Origin: Pseudomonas tritici
GTDB taxonomy: Bacteria; Pseudomonadota; Gammaproteobacteria; Pseudomonadales; Pseudomonadaceae
Direction: 5' to 3'
Assembly: GCF_014268275.3 (NCBI RefSeq)
Contig: NZ_CP077084.1
Coordinates: 1,116,001 to 1,180,000 of the forward strand
DNA length: 64,000 bases
A program made the position numbers and the translations under genes. How positions within the stretch are numbered: position 1 is the first letter of the stretch; the number at the start of each line of letters is the position of its first letter. A model generated the notes under the pieces. It ran no database searches. It saw only the letters and a list, made by a program, of their open reading frames with translations, and was not told the DNA's origin. Below are positions 37,581 through 46,412 of this stretch, piece by piece.

Positions 37581-38498
37581 ATGGTCGACAAACTGACGCA
37601 TCTGAAACAGCTGGAGGCGGAAAGCATCCACATCATCCGCGAGGTCGCCGCCGAGTTCGACAACCCGGTGATGCTCTACTCGATCGGTAAAGACTCCGCC
37701 GTGATGCTGCACCTGGCACGCAAGGCCTTCTTCCCGGGCAAACTGCCATTCCCAGTGATGCACGTCGACACCCGCTGGAAATTCCAGGAAATGTACACGT
37801 TCCGCGACAAAATGGTCGAAGAGCTTGGCCTGGACCTGATCACCCACATCAACCCGGATGGCGTGGCGCAGGGCATCAACCCGTTCACCCACGGCAGCGC
37901 CAAGCACACCGACATCATGAAGACCGAAGGCCTCAAGCAGGCCCTGGACAAGCATGGTTTCGACGCAGCGTTCGGCGGTGCCCGTCGCGATGAAGAGAAA
38001 TCCCGTGCCAAAGAGCGCGTGTACTCGTTCCGCGACAGCAAGCACCGCTGGGACCCGAAAAACCAGCGCCCGGAGCTGTGGAACGTCTACAACGGCAACG
38101 TCAACAAGGGCGAGTCCATCCGCGTGTTCCCGCTGTCCAACTGGACCGAGCTGGACATCTGGCAGTACATCTACCTGGAAGGCATCCCGATCGTACCGCT
38201 GTACTTCGCCGCCGAGCGCGACGTGATCGAGAAGAACGGCACGTTGATCATGATCGACGACGACCGCATCCTCGAGCACCTGTCCGACGAAGACAAAGCC
38301 CGAATCGTCAAAAAGAAAGTCCGTTTCCGTACCCTTGGCTGCTACCCGTTGACGGGCGCGGTGGAATCCGAAGCCGAGACGCTGACGGACATCATTCAGG
38401 AAATGCTCCTGACGCGAACTTCCGAGCGCCAGGGCCGTGTCATCGACCACGATGGCGCAGGCTCGATGGAAGATAAAAAACGTCAAGGCTATTTCTAA
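37581..38498 (+). CDS. cysD: Sulfate adenylyltransferase subunit 2
   Basis: PP-loop ATP pyrophosphatase that makes APS from sulfate and ATP together with CysN. The 305-residue protein has the PP-loop motif [20 protein letters not shown] at about 33-52, and the conserved HVDTRWKF and [16 protein letters not shown]. Its stop lies nine bases before cysNC, so the two subunits are produced together. Standard length. Confidence 0.97.
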   Translation: MVDKLTHLKQLEAESIHIIREVAAEFDNPVMLYSIGKDSAVMLHLARKAFFPGKLPFPVMHVDTRWKFQEMYTFRDKMVEELGLDLITHINPDGVAQGINPFTHGSAKHTDIMKTEGLKQALDKHGFDAAFGGARRDEEKSRAKERVYSFRDSKHRWDPKNQRPELWNVYNGNVNKGESIRVFPLSNWTELDIWQYIYLEGIPIVPLYFAAERDVIEKNGTLIMIDDDRILEHLSDEDKARIVKKKVRFRTLGCYPLTGAVESEAETLTDIIQEMLLTRTSERQGRVIDHDGAGSMEDKKRQGYF

Positions 38499-38507
38499 GG
38501 GGCTGTC

Positions 38508-40406
38508 ATGTCGCATCAATCTGATTTGATCAGCGAGGACATCCTCGCTTACCTGGGCCAGCACGAGCGCAAGGAAATGTTGCGCTTCCTGACCTGCGGC
38601 AACGTCGACGACGGCAAGAGCACCCTGATCGGGCGCCTGCTGCACGACTCCAAGATGATCTACGAAGATCACCTGGAAGCCATCACCCGCGATTCGAAGA
38701 AGTCCGGCACCACCGGTGACGACGTCGACCTGGCGTTGCTGGTCGACGGCCTGCAGGCTGAGCGTGAGCAAGGCATCACCATTGATGTCGCCTACCGCTA
38801 CTTCTCTACCGCCAAGCGCAAATTCATCATCGCCGACACCCCCGGCCATGAGCAGTACACCCGCAACATGGCCACCGGTGCGTCCACCTGTGACTTGGCG
38901 ATCATCCTGATCGACGCCCGCTACGGCGTGCAGACCCAGACCCGTCGCCATAGCTATATCGCCTCGTTGCTGGGCATCAAGCACATCGTGATCGCCGTCA
39001 ACAAGATGGACATCAATGGCTTTGACCAAAGCGTATTCGAGTCGATCAAGGCCGATTACCTGAAGTTTGCCGATGGCATCGCCTTCAAGCCGAGCACCAT
39101 GGCCTTCGTGCCGATGTCGGCGCTCAAGGGCGATAACGTGGTCAACAAGAGCGAGCGTTCGCCCTGGTACACCGGGCAGTCGCTGATGGAGATCCTCGAA
39201 ACCGTCGAGATCGCCAACGACCGCAACTACACCGACCTGCGTTTCCCGGTGCAGTACGTCAACCGGCCGAACCTGAACTTCCGTGGTTTCGCCGGCACCC
39301 TGGCCAGCGGCATCGTGCACAAGGGCGACGAAGTCGTGGTGTTGCCGTCGGGCAAGAGCAGCCGCGTCAAATCCATCGTCACCTTTGAAGGTGAGCTGGA
39401 ACACGCCGGCCCTGGTCAAGCGGTGACGCTGACCATGGAAGACGAGATCGATATCTCCCGTGGCGACCTGCTGGTACATGCCGACAACGTGCCGCAAGTG
39501 ACCGACGCTTTCGACGCCATGCTGGTGTGGATGGCCGAAGAACCGATGCTGCCGGGCAAGAAATACGACATCAAGCGCGCCACCAGCTACGTGCCGGGTT
39601 CCATCACCAGCATCGTGCACCGTGTGGATGTGAACACCCTGGCCGAAGGCCCGGCGAGTTCGCTGCAGTTGAACGAGATTGGCCGGGTCAAGGTCAGCCT
39701 CGACGCGGCCATCGCCCTGGACGGTTACGACAGCAACCGCACGACCGGTGCGTTCATCGTCATCGACCGCTTGACCAACGGCACTGTGGCCGCGGGCATG
39801 ATCATCGCACCGCCAGTCACTCACGGCAGCGCGTCGCAGCACGGCAAGCTGGCCCACGTGGCCACCGAAGAGCGTGCCCTGCGCTTCGGCCAGCAGCCGG
39901 CCACCGTGTTGTTCAGCGGCCTGTCCGGCGCAGGCAAGAGCACCTTGGCCTACGCGGTTGAGCGCAAGCTGTTCGACATGGGCCGTGCGGTGTTTGTACT
40001 GGACGGCCAGAACCTGCGTCACGACCTGAACAAGGGCTTGCCGCAGGACCGTGCCGGGCGCACCGAGAACTGGCGTCGTGCCGCTCACGTGGCGCGTCAG
40101 TTCAACGAAGCGGGCCTGCTGACCCTGGCCGCGTTTGTGGCACCGGATGCCGAAGGCCGTGAACAGGCCAAGGCGCTGATCGGCGGCGACCGTCTGCTGA
40201 CGGTCTACGTGCAAGCGTCACCGCTGGTGTGCGCCGAGCGTGACCCGCAAGGCTTGTACGCGGCGGGCGGGGATAACATCCCTGGCGAGTCGTTCCCGTA
40301 TGACGTGCCGTTGAATGCCGATCTGGTCATCGACACCCAGGCCCTGTCGCTGGAAGACAGCGTCAAGCAAGTGCTGGAGTTGTTGCGTCAGCGCGGCGCG
40401 ATCTAA
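38508..40406 (+). CDS. cysNC: Bifunctional sulfate adenylyltransferase subunit 1 / adenylylsulfate kinase
   Basis: Fusion of the GTPase subunit of ATP sulfurylase with APS kinase, so one protein carries sulfate activation through to PAPS. In the 632-residue product the GTPase domain has [10 protein letters not shown] (about 26-35), [11 protein letters not shown] and NKMDING; the APS kinase begins near 460 with the P-loop GLSGAGKST (about 470-478) and [13 protein letters not shown]. This fusion is usual in Pseudomonas. Followed by a strong terminator. Confidence 0.97.
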   Translation: MSHQSDLISEDILAYLGQHERKEMLRFLTCGNVDDGKSTLIGRLLHDSKMIYEDHLEAITRDSKKSGTTGDDVDLALLVDGLQAEREQGITIDVAYRYFSTAKRKFIIADTPGHEQYTRNMATGASTCDLAIILIDARYGVQTQTRRHSYIASLLGIKHIVIAVNKMDINGFDQSVFESIKADYLKFADGIAFKPSTMAFVPMSALKGDNVVNKSERSPWYTGQSLMEILETVEIANDRNYTDLRFPVQYVNRPNLNFRGFAGTLASGIVHKGDEVVVLPSGKSSRVKSIVTFEGELEHAGPGQAVTLTMEDEIDISRGDLLVHADNVPQVTDAFDAMLVWMAEEPMLPGKKYDIKRATSYVPGSITSIVHRVDVNTLAEGPASSLQLNEIGRVKVSLDAAIALDGYDSNRTTGAFIVIDRLTNGTVAAGMIIAPPVTHGSASQHGKLAHVATEERALRFGQQPATVLFSGLSGAGKSTLAYAVERKLFDMGRAVFVLDGQNLRHDLNKGLPQDRAGRTENWRRAAHVARQFNEAGLLTLAAFVAPDAEGREQAKALIGGDRLLTVYVQASPLVCAERDPQGLYAAGGDNIPGESFPYDVPLNADLVIDTQALSLEDSVKQVLELLRQRGAI

Positions 40407-40420
40407 GCCTCGCCGCCACA

Positions 40421-40458
40421 AAAAAGCCCGCCACCGAGCAATCGGTGGCGGGCTTTTT
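40421..40458 (+). terminator. Rho-independent terminator after cysNC
   Basis: A-run, 12-bp stem (40427-40438 with 40442-40453, GCCCGCCACCGA/TCGGTGGCGGGC), then a T-run. Placed 15 bases after the cysNC stop. Confidence 0.92.
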
Positions 40459-40485
40459 ACATTCTTCAGTCGGAGTGCGGTCAAA

Positions 40486-40570
40486 AATGTGGGAGCGGGC
40501 TTGCTCGCGAATGCGGAGTGTCAGCCAATACATAGGTAACTGATCCACCGCCTTCGCGAGCAAGCCCGCT
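40486..40570. repeat. REP doublet interrupted by the IS110 element
   Basis: Left arm 40486-40511; right arm 40553-40570 stops abruptly at CCCGCT and continues only after the insertion sequence, at 41819-41826 (CCCACATT). Joined across the element, the right arm is a perfect 26-base complement of the left arm. The REP type (GCGGGCTTGCTCGCGAA) resembles that at 32997. Confidence 0.92.
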
Positions 40571-40595
40571 TGTGTCTTGAACCAGGCTTAAACTG

Positions 40596-40760
40596 AAGGT
40601 GAGAGCGGTGAGTGACAAGCTGAATGCCCGAAGTGCTTAAAGCACGTGTGGGAGCCCATGCTGTCACTCACCTCTCCACTCTGGTCATTGAGCCCGAACA
40701 GTTGAACGAGCCCACCTCGAACAGTTACAAGCGTGGGCCAAGCCAGAGCGCTCTCACCTT
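40596..40760 (+). ncRNA. Predicted IS110 bridge RNA (target and donor guide RNA)
   Basis: A closing stem of 12 perfect pairs (40596-40607 with 40749-40760) encloses two stem-loops. The first (stem 40607-40617/40662-40672, apical hairpin 40633-40645) has ATGCCCG (40624-40630) on its 5' side, six of seven bases like the left target AAGCCCG, and TGTGGGAGC (40647-40655) on its 3' side, fully complementary to GCTCCCACA of the right target including the CT core. The second (stem 40679-40684/40743-40748, apical stem 40707-40710/40716-40719) has ACAGTTG (40698-40704), identical to the right end before CT, and ACAAG (40727-40731), complementary to CTTGT at the left junction. The order left target, right target, left donor, right donor is that of IS621 bridge RNA. 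Confidence 0.82.
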
Positions 40761-40780
40761 GAGTGTAAGAGGATTTGGCT

Positions 40781-41713
40781 ATGTTTTCCTATCCAGCAGG
40801 TATTGATGTCTCCAGCGGTAGCCTCGAGATTCGGGTTGATCAACTGGATGTAGCGATGAGTTGTTCCAATTCGCAGAGTGATTTTCCTGGGTTAATTGGA
40901 TGGCTAACCCTGCATCGCGTGGGTCGAGTGTTGCTGGAGGCCACTGGCGGTTACGAGCGCAAAGTCATGAAAGCGCTTCAAGCTGCGGGCTTTGAAGTCA
41001 TACGGATCAACCCTTGCCGAGCCAAAAGCTTTGCCCGGGCTATGGGGCAACAAGCCAAAACCGATCCGATAGATGCACGCCTTCTTGCGCAGTTCGCAGC
41101 GGTCATCAAATCGCCCGATAGCCGGGTTACCAGCGCCGAGCAGGATGATTTGCGCGCCCTAGTCCAACAGCGAGAGCACTTTGTTCAGCAAAGAGATGAC
41201 GACAAACGGCGGCTTAAAACGGCCTCCTCTGACGTGGTCAAGCCTGCGCTGCAGAGTCATATCGACTATTTGCAAAAAGTGCTGAAGGAGCTGGAAAGCC
41301 TGATCCGCCAAAGTACAGAACGTCTGGATCGTAAAAAAGTAGCCCTTCTGTGCTCAGTCAAAGGCATAGGACTTGTTACAGCGGCCAGCTTGATGTCCTA
41401 TCTTCCGGAGCTAGGCGAGGTGGGTAGACATCAGATTGCAGCATTGAGCGGCACTGCGCCCTACAACGACGATAGCGGCAAGCACAAAGGCAAGCGTCAT
41501 ATCAGCGGCGGCAGGTTCGCCGCGAGGCGCTCACTGTATATGGCCTGTTGGTCAGTGATCCGGTTTCAGCCTGAGTTTGCCGCGCGATATAAGGCGCTGC
41601 GCGAGAAAGGAAAATGCGCCAAAGTGGCACTCATCGCGTGTATGCGTGTTTTGCTGGTACGCCTAAACGCAATGATCCGTGATGGATCTGAATGGAAAGA
41701 GCACGCCGCCTAA
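40781..41713 (+). CDS. IS110-family transposase (DEDD recombinase)
   Basis: RNA-guided type recombinase of 310 residues. N-terminal DEDD (RuvC-like) domain with D9 (AGIDVSSG), E53 (LLEATGGYE) and D95/D98 (KTDPIDARL); a helical linker at about 120-185; and the C-terminal Tnp20 domain with SVKGIGLVTAASLMSYLPELG, GTAPYNDDSGKHKGKRHISGGRF and S242, which aligns with the nucleophilic Ser of IS110 enzymes. All key residues are there, so the element looks functional. ATG 40781 follows AAGAGGA by six bases; the predicted bridge RNA ends 20 bases upstream. Codon use is less GC-biased than the neighbours. Confidence 0.95.
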   Translation: MFSYPAGIDVSSGSLEIRVDQLDVAMSCSNSQSDFPGLIGWLTLHRVGRVLLEATGGYERKVMKALQAAGFEVIRINPCRAKSFARAMGQQAKTDPIDARLLAQFAAVIKSPDSRVTSAEQDDLRALVQQREHFVQQRDDDKRRLKTASSDVVKPALQSHIDYLQKVLKELESLIRQSTERLDRKKVALLCSVKGIGLVTAASLMSYLPELGEVGRHQIAALSGTAPYNDDSGKHKGKRHISGGRFAARRSLYMACWSVIRFQPEFAARYKALREKGKCAKVALIACMRVLLVRLNAMIRDGSEWKEHAA

Positions 41714-41830
41714 AATCCTGCGGTAGCTATTTCCTAAAGCAGTTACACGGAGTACAGCCGTGGGAGCGTTGCCGCCTCTGGAAAAAATGGCTTGATGAAA
41801 ACCATCAAGACAGTTGCTCCCACATTTTGA

Positions 41831-42730
41831 TCATCGGTTGTCTGGGAAATCTGTGTGCAATTTAGCGAGCAACTGATCCTTCTCTTCCCACAACCGATTG
41901 ATCCACCCCTGGAACGCCAACCGATACTCCCCATCCTGCTCATAATTCTTTCCAATGAACTCAGCCGGGATCTGCACCTCTTCAAACTGCACCACCACGT
42001 CCTTCACATTCCCGCACAGCAAATCCCAATACCCAGGGCGTCCGGCAGGGTAGTGAATGGTCACGTTGACCAATGACTTCAACTGCTCACCCATCGCATC
42101 CAGCACAAACGCGATACCACCGGCCTTGGGTTTGAGCAGGTAGCGAAACGGCGAGTTCTGCTGCGCATGCTTGCCGGGGGTAAACCGCGTGCCTTCGGCA
42201 AAGTTGAAAATTCCCACCGAGTTGTCGCGAAACTTCGCACAGGTCTTGCGCGTAGTTTCCAGGTCCTTGCCCTTTTTCTCCGGGTGTTTTTCCAGATAAG
42301 CCTTGGTGTAGCGCTTCATGAACGGAAAGCCCAGCGCCCACCACGCCAGGCCGATTACCGGCACCCAGATCAGCTCCTGCTTGAGGAAGAACTTCAGCGG
42401 GCGGATCCGACGGTTCAGCACATATTGCAGCACCATGATGTCGACCCAGCTCTGGTGGTTGCTGGTCACCAGGTACGAGTGCTGGTAATCCAAGCTTTCC
42501 AGGCCTTTAAGGTGCCAGCGCGTGCGCCGGACCAGGTTCATCCAGCCCTTGTTGTTGGTGACCCAGGCCTCATGCGTGTGGTTCATCAGCCATTCGCTGA
42601 AACCCTTGGCAAACGGCAGCGCCTTGAACAGCGCGACGATAAACAAGAACGAGCACAGCAGGATCGTGTTCAGCGCCAGCAACAGCGATGCGATCACCCC
42701 GCGCACGGCGGCAGGTAGAAAATCCAGCAT
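41831..42730 (-). CDS. 1-acyl-sn-glycerol-3-phosphate acyltransferase family protein (YihG-like)
   Basis: Inner-membrane acyltransferase of 299 residues, of the PlsC superfamily. An N-terminal membrane segment (SLLLALNTILLCSFLFIVALF) is followed by the catalytic HX4D motif in SNHQSWVDIMVL and by the glycerophosphate motif EGTRFT. It resembles E. coli YihG, which acylates lysophosphatidic acid with a different chain preference from PlsC. It directly follows pta on the same strand (adjacent stop and start). Substrate is inferred from family. Confidence 0.88.
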   Translation of the reverse strand: MLDFLPAAVRGVIASLLLALNTILLCSFLFIVALFKALPFAKGFSEWLMNHTHEAWVTNNKGWMNLVRRTRWHLKGLESLDYQHSYLVTSNHQSWVDIMVLQYVLNRRIRPLKFFLKQELIWVPVIGLAWWALGFPFMKRYTKAYLEKHPEKKGKDLETTRKTCAKFRDNSVGIFNFAEGTRFTPGKHAQQNSPFRYLLKPKAGGIAFVLDAMGEQLKSLVNVTIHYPAGRPGYWDLLCGNVKDVVVQFEEVQIPAEFIGKNYEQDGEYRLAFQGWINRLWEEKDQLLAKLHTDFPDNR

Positions 42731-44830
42731 TTAGATATCCATAGGTCGGTTGGCGGCTTGGATCGCGGTGAGCGCGATGGTGTACACAATGTCGTCCACC
42801 TGAGCGCCACGCGGCAGGTCGTTGACCGGTTTGCGCAGGCCTTGGAGCATCGGCCCCAGGCTCACGCAATCGGCGCTGCGTTGTACCGCTTTGTGGGTGG
42901 TGTTGCCGGTGTTCAGGTCGGGGAACACGAACACCGTGGCCTTGCCGGCAACCAGGCTGTCGGGGGCCAGTTGGCGGGCCACGGTTTCGTTAGCCGCGGC
43001 ATCGTATTGCAGTGGGCCGTCGATCAGCAGCGAGCTTTGTTGCTCATGGGCGAGCAGGGTGGCTTCACGGACTTTCTCCACTTCCTCGCCGCTGGCGGAG
43101 TCGCCGCTGGAATAGCTGATCATCGCCACGCGCGGCGTGATGCCAAAAGCAGCGGCCGAATCAGCGCTTTGCAGGGCGATCTCCGCCAGTTCGGCAGCGC
43201 TCGGGTGCGGGTTCATCACACAGTCGCCGTACACCAGCACCTGCTCAGGGAACAGCATGAAAAACACCGACGACACCAGCGTGCAACCCGGTGCGGTCTT
43301 GATCAACTGCAGGGCAGGGCGGATGGTATTGGCGGTGGAGTGGATAACGCCGGAAACCAGGCCGTCCACTTCATCCAGAGCGAGCATCATGGTAGCGATC
43401 ACCACGGTGTCTTCCAGTTGCTGCTCGGCCATCGGCGCGTTGAGGCTCTTGCTCTTGCGTAGCGCGACCATCGGTTCCACGTAGCGCTGGCGGATCAGGT
43501 CCGGGTCGAGAATCTCCAGGCCTTCGGGCAATTCGATGCCTTGGGCGCGGGCGACCGCTTCCACATCCGCCGGCTTGGCCAGCAACACGCAGCGAGCAAT
43601 GCCGCGTGCCTGGCAGATAGCGGCGGCTTGTACGGTCAGCGGTTCGCTGCCTTCCGGCAACACAATGCGTTTGTTGGCGGCCTGGGCGCGCTGGATCAAC
43701 TGGTAGCGGAACACCGCCGGCGACAGGCGCATCTCCCGCGGCGTGCCGCAACGCTGGTGCAGCCAGCGCGCATCGAGGTGACTGGCGACGAAATCGGTGA
43801 TGATTTCCGCGCGCTCGCGGTCATCGATGGGAATTTCTTTATTGAGGCTGTTGAGCTGGTTGGCAGTGTCATAGGAACCGGTGCTCACCGACAGCACCGG
43901 CAGGCCGGCCTGGAACGCACCTCGGCATAAATCCATGATGCGCGGGTCGGGCAGGGTGTCGCTGGTGAGCAACAGGCCGGCCAGCGGTACGCCGTTGATC
44001 GCGGCCAGGCTGACGGCGAGGATGATGTCGTCGCGGTCGCCGGGGGTTACCACCAGCACGCCGGGCTTGAGCAGCTCCACGGTATTTCGCATGGTGCGGG
44101 CGCAGATGATGATCTTGGTCATGCGGCGGGTTTCGTAGTCGCCGGCGTTGAGGATCTGCGCGCCCATCAGGTCGGCCACGTCGCGGGTGCGTGGGGCGTT
44201 GAGTTCCGGCTGGTAGGGGATGCAGCCGAGCAGGCGGAAATCACCGCTGCGCAGCAGGGGCGAATGTTCCTTGAGGCGCGCGGAGAAGGCTTGCATGCTT
44301 TCGTCGGTGCGCACCTTGTTAAGGATCACGCCGAGTACTTTCGGGTCTTTCGGGCCGCCGAACAGTTGGGCCTGCAATTCCACGCGGCCGGAGAGTTCGG
44401 TGAGCACTTCGTTTTCCGGGGCGGAGACCAGGATCACTTCCGCATCCAGGCTCTTGGCCAGGTGCAGGTTGACCCGCGCGGCATAGCTGGCGCTGCGGGT
44501 CGGCACCATGCCTTCGACGATCAGCACGTCCTTGCCCACTGCGGCCTGTTGGTACAGCGTGATGATTTCTTCCAGCAACTCGTCGAGCTGGCCGTCGCCG
44601 AGCATCCGCTCGACATGGGCCAGGCCCAGGGGTTGTGGTGGCTTGAGGCCGTGGGTGCGCGCTATCAGTTCGGTGGAGCGCTCAGGGCCAGTGTCGCCCG
44701 GGTGTGGTTGGGCAATCGGTTTGAAAAAGCCGACTTTCAGCCCGGCTCGCTCAAGGGTGCGCACCAGCCCAAGGCTGATGGAGGTCAGACCCACACCAAA
44801 ATCGGTGGGCGCGATAAAAAAAGTTTGCAT
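42731..44830 (-). CDS. pta: Phosphate acetyltransferase
   Basis: Interconverts acetyl-CoA and acetyl phosphate. The 699-residue long form has an N-terminal P-loop-like/DRTGG regulatory part (MQTFFIAPTDFGVGLTSISLGLVRTLE; then the DRTGG region around ARTMRNTVELLKPGVLVVTPGDRDDI) and the C-terminal PTA domain (RIVLPEGSEPLTVQAAAICQARG... and TGNTTHKAVQRSADCVSLGPMLQGL). Start at 44830 is preferred; an ATG seven codons earlier is possible. No ackA is adjacent, but the downstream acyltransferase may be co-transcribed. Confidence 0.95.
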   Translation of the reverse strand: MQTFFIAPTDFGVGLTSISLGLVRTLERAGLKVGFFKPIAQPHPGDTGPERSTELIARTHGLKPPQPLGLAHVERMLGDGQLDELLEEIITLYQQAAVGKDVLIVEGMVPTRSASYAARVNLHLAKSLDAEVILVSAPENEVLTELSGRVELQAQLFGGPKDPKVLGVILNKVRTDESMQAFSARLKEHSPLLRSGDFRLLGCIPYQPELNAPRTRDVADLMGAQILNAGDYETRRMTKIIICARTMRNTVELLKPGVLVVTPGDRDDIILAVSLAAINGVPLAGLLLTSDTLPDPRIMDLCRGAFQAGLPVLSVSTGSYDTANQLNSLNKEIPIDDRERAEIITDFVASHLDARWLHQRCGTPREMRLSPAVFRYQLIQRAQAANKRIVLPEGSEPLTVQAAAICQARGIARCVLLAKPADVEAVARAQGIELPEGLEILDPDLIRQRYVEPMVALRKSKSLNAPMAEQQLEDTVVIATMMLALDEVDGLVSGVIHSTANTIRPALQLIKTAPGCTLVSSVFFMLFPEQVLVYGDCVMNPHPSAAELAEIALQSADSAAAFGITPRVAMISYSSGDSASGEEVEKVREATLLAHEQQSSLLIDGPLQYDAAANETVARQLAPDSLVAGKATVFVFPDLNTGNTTHKAVQRSADCVSLGPMLQGLRKPVNDLPRGAQVDDIVYTIALTAIQAANRPMDI

Positions 44831-44909
44831 GCGAATTCTCTGGAGTTGCATGGCTTGGGTGGCGCTCTATGGCTGAGCGTCTACCGGGAATCAGATGCCA
44901 AGGTTATCG

Positions 44910-45200
44910 TTATTCGTGCACTTGCGCACACCAGCCGCAGGCAAAGGGCTGGCCTATTTTTTCAATACGTTGCGCGCGGTCAAGCACCCACGCGCGCGAC
45001 TGCCAGGGCGGCTGGTGGCGCAGGTGCTGGGTGTGGCCGCAGGACAGCTCGGCAACCCAGTGCCGGTCTTCATCCTGATGAAAACCGGTGATCGTCGAGT
45101 GGCTTGTCTGACCCCGTCCGTCCGGGTTCTGTTCGCTTTCGGGCAAATCCTTGTTTAGACTTGTCCGTTCTTCATTCTTATGCAAAAGGTCTCGCCCCAT
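44910..45200 (-). CDS. DUF3565 domain protein, start uncertain
   Basis: The conserved part reads STITGFHQDEDRHWVAELSCGHTQHLRH, PPWQSRAWVLD and FACGWCAQVHE, typical of DUF3565 proteins (about 60-80 residues); the two Cys/His groups may bind zinc. The nearest in-frame ATG is at 45200, which overlaps the slyD start on the other strand; a TTG at 45146 is an alternative without a good ribosome site. The gene sits between pta (same strand) and slyD (divergent). Function unknown. Confidence 0.6.
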   Translation of the reverse strand: MGRDLLHKNEERTSLNKDLPESEQNPDGRGQTSHSTITGFHQDEDRHWVAELSCGHTQHLRHQPPWQSRAWVLDRAQRIEKIGQPFACGWCAQVHE

Positions 45201-45684
45201 GACGATCGCCGCTAACAAGGCTGTCTCCATCGACTATACCCTGACCAACGACGCTGGTGAGGTCATCGACAGCTCCGCCGGCGGCGCGCCGCTGGTCTAC
45301 CTGCAAGGCGCAGGTAACATCATCCCAGGCCTGGAAAAGGCCCTGGAAGGCAAACAAGTTGGTGATGAGCTGACCGTTGCCGTAGAACCTGAAGATGCCT
45401 ACGGCGAATACTCGGCCGAGTTGGTCAGCACGCTGAGCCGCAGCATGTTCGAAGGCGTTGACGAACTGGAAGTAGGCATGCAGTTCCACGCCTCCGCTCC
45501 GGACGGCCAAATGCAGATCGTCACCATCCGTGACCTGGACGGCGACGACGTTACCGTCGACGGCAACCACCCTCTGGCTGGCCAGCGCCTGAACTTCCAA
45601 GTGAAGATCGTTGCCATCCGCGACGCTTCCCAGGAAGAAGTGGCTCACGGCCATGTCCACGGTGAAGGTGGTCATCACCACTGA
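45199..45684 (+). CDS. slyD: FKBP-type peptidyl-prolyl isomerase SlyD
   Basis: Prolyl isomerase, chaperone and nickel-binding protein. From ATG 45199 (MTIAANKAVSIDYTLTND) it has 161 residues with the FKBP domain split by the IF insert (YGEYSAELVSTLSRSMFEG) and a C-terminal His tail (GHVHGEGGHHH) that is short compared with E. coli but suited to metal binding. Monocistronic, followed by a terminator. Confidence 0.95.
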   Translation: MTIAANKAVSIDYTLTNDAGEVIDSSAGGAPLVYLQGAGNIIPGLEKALEGKQVGDELTVAVEPEDAYGEYSAELVSTLSRSMFEGVDELEVGMQFHASAPDGQMQIVTIRDLDGDDVTVDGNHPLAGQRLNFQVKIVAIRDASQEEVAHGHVHGEGGHHH

Positions 45685-45708
45685 TTGATGCATTGATCAG
45701 CTGGTAGC

Positions 45709-45742
45709 AAAAACGCCCCGACTGGTTCGGGGCGTTTTTTTT
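45709..45742 (+). terminator. Rho-independent terminator after slyD
   Basis: CGCCCCGA (45714-45721) pairs with TCGGGGCG (45727-45734), flanked by A4 and a run of eight T. Just downstream, at 45755-45774, is a lone REP-like half (TGCTCCCACATTTTGATC). Confidence 0.88.
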
Positions 45743-45803
45743 GTGCTCGAAAATACACTGCTCCCACATTTTGATCTGCGCACTCCACATATCGGGCGCA
45801 AAC

Positions 45804-45838
45804 AAAAATGCCCCGGACCTTTCGGTACGGGGCATTTC
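45804..45838 (-). terminator. Rho-independent terminator after rpsT
   Basis: Minus-strand stem AATGCCCCG.../...CGGGGCATT followed by five T; arms at 45807-45815 and 45828-45836. Closes the rpsT transcript. Confidence 0.85.
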
Positions 45839-45880
45839 TTAACTGTTTCACAACCTGGGTTGCGTTGCAGTTGTTACCAC

Positions 45881-46159
45881 TTAGGCTGCAGCAGGAACGC
45901 TCAGAGCCTTGATGTGGCCATTCAGGCGGCTCTTATGACGAGCGGCCTTGTTCTTGTGGATGATGCCTTTATCGGCCATACGGTCGATAACTGGCACAGC
46001 CAGAACGTAAGCAGCTTGGGCTTTTTCAGCGTCTTTGGTGTCGATGGCCTTAACTACATTCTTGATGTAGGTACGAACCATGGAACGCAGGCTGGCGTTG
46101 TGGCTGCGACGCTTCTCAGCCTGTTTTGCACGTTTTTTGGCGGAAGGTGTGTTGGCCAC
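45881..46159 (-). CDS. rpsT: 30S ribosomal protein S20
   Basis: Binds 16S rRNA in the small subunit. 92 residues, Lys- and Arg-rich ([25 protein letters not shown]), ending in [14 protein letters not shown]. Translation starts at GTG 46159 with GGAG upstream; a non-ATG start is also known for rpsT in E. coli (UUG), where it takes part in feedback control. Divergent from murJ, the usual order. Confidence 0.96.
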   Translation of the reverse strand: MANTPSAKKRAKQAEKRRSHNASLRSMVRTYIKNVVKAIDTKDAEKAQAAYVLAVPVIDRMADKGIIHKNKAARHKSRLNGHIKALSVPAAA

Positions 46160-46412
46160 CGTCGAGCTCCTCGAAAGACTTTTTAGGAAATAGCAAACAA
46201 AATAGGCCGCGAATCATGCCGATGACTTGATGTGTTGTCAAGAGCGGCTGATGCGAACTGCTGAGTGGTCGATCTGAAGAGGCGGGTGATTTATTTCCGG
46301 CGCTTGACCTGTAAACTCGCGAGCTTTGGCTCTGTGCTGTTGCAGGCGCGCAGTATCGCATAAGTGGGCGCTTCTTTCGCCTGCTGTTTATCTATAGGCG
46401 CAAACTCTTTCA

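Larger units (their letters stand above)
40571..41818 (+). mobile_element. IS110-family insertion sequence inserted in a REP palindrome
   Basis: The element runs from TGTGTCTTG (40571) to GACAGTTGCT (41818), 1248 bases with one copy of the CT core; the other copy is at 40569-40570. It contains a structured 5' region (40596-40760), the transposase gene (40781-41713) and a 105-base right end. There are no terminal inverted repeats or longer target duplication, as usual for IS110. The boundaries follow from two independent signs: removal restores a perfect REP arm, and guide-like segments of the upstream RNA match these very ends. The long left end puts it in the IS110 rather than the IS1111 layout. 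Confidence 0.92.

Noticed and set aside
37335..40214. Minus-strand open frame of about 960 codons opposite cysD and cysNC
   Set aside because: Mirror frame of highly GC-biased genes; both genes on the plus strand are certain and the product has no domain logic.
41751..41818. GTGGGAGC...GCTCCCAC pair taken first for another REP doublet
   Set aside because: Its right half straddles the end of the insertion sequence; only the bases from 41819 on belong to the REP, the rest is the IS right end.
40571..41818. Terminal inverted repeats and a longer target duplication for the insertion sequence
   Set aside because: None found beyond the CT core at both ends, which agrees with the IS110 mechanism.
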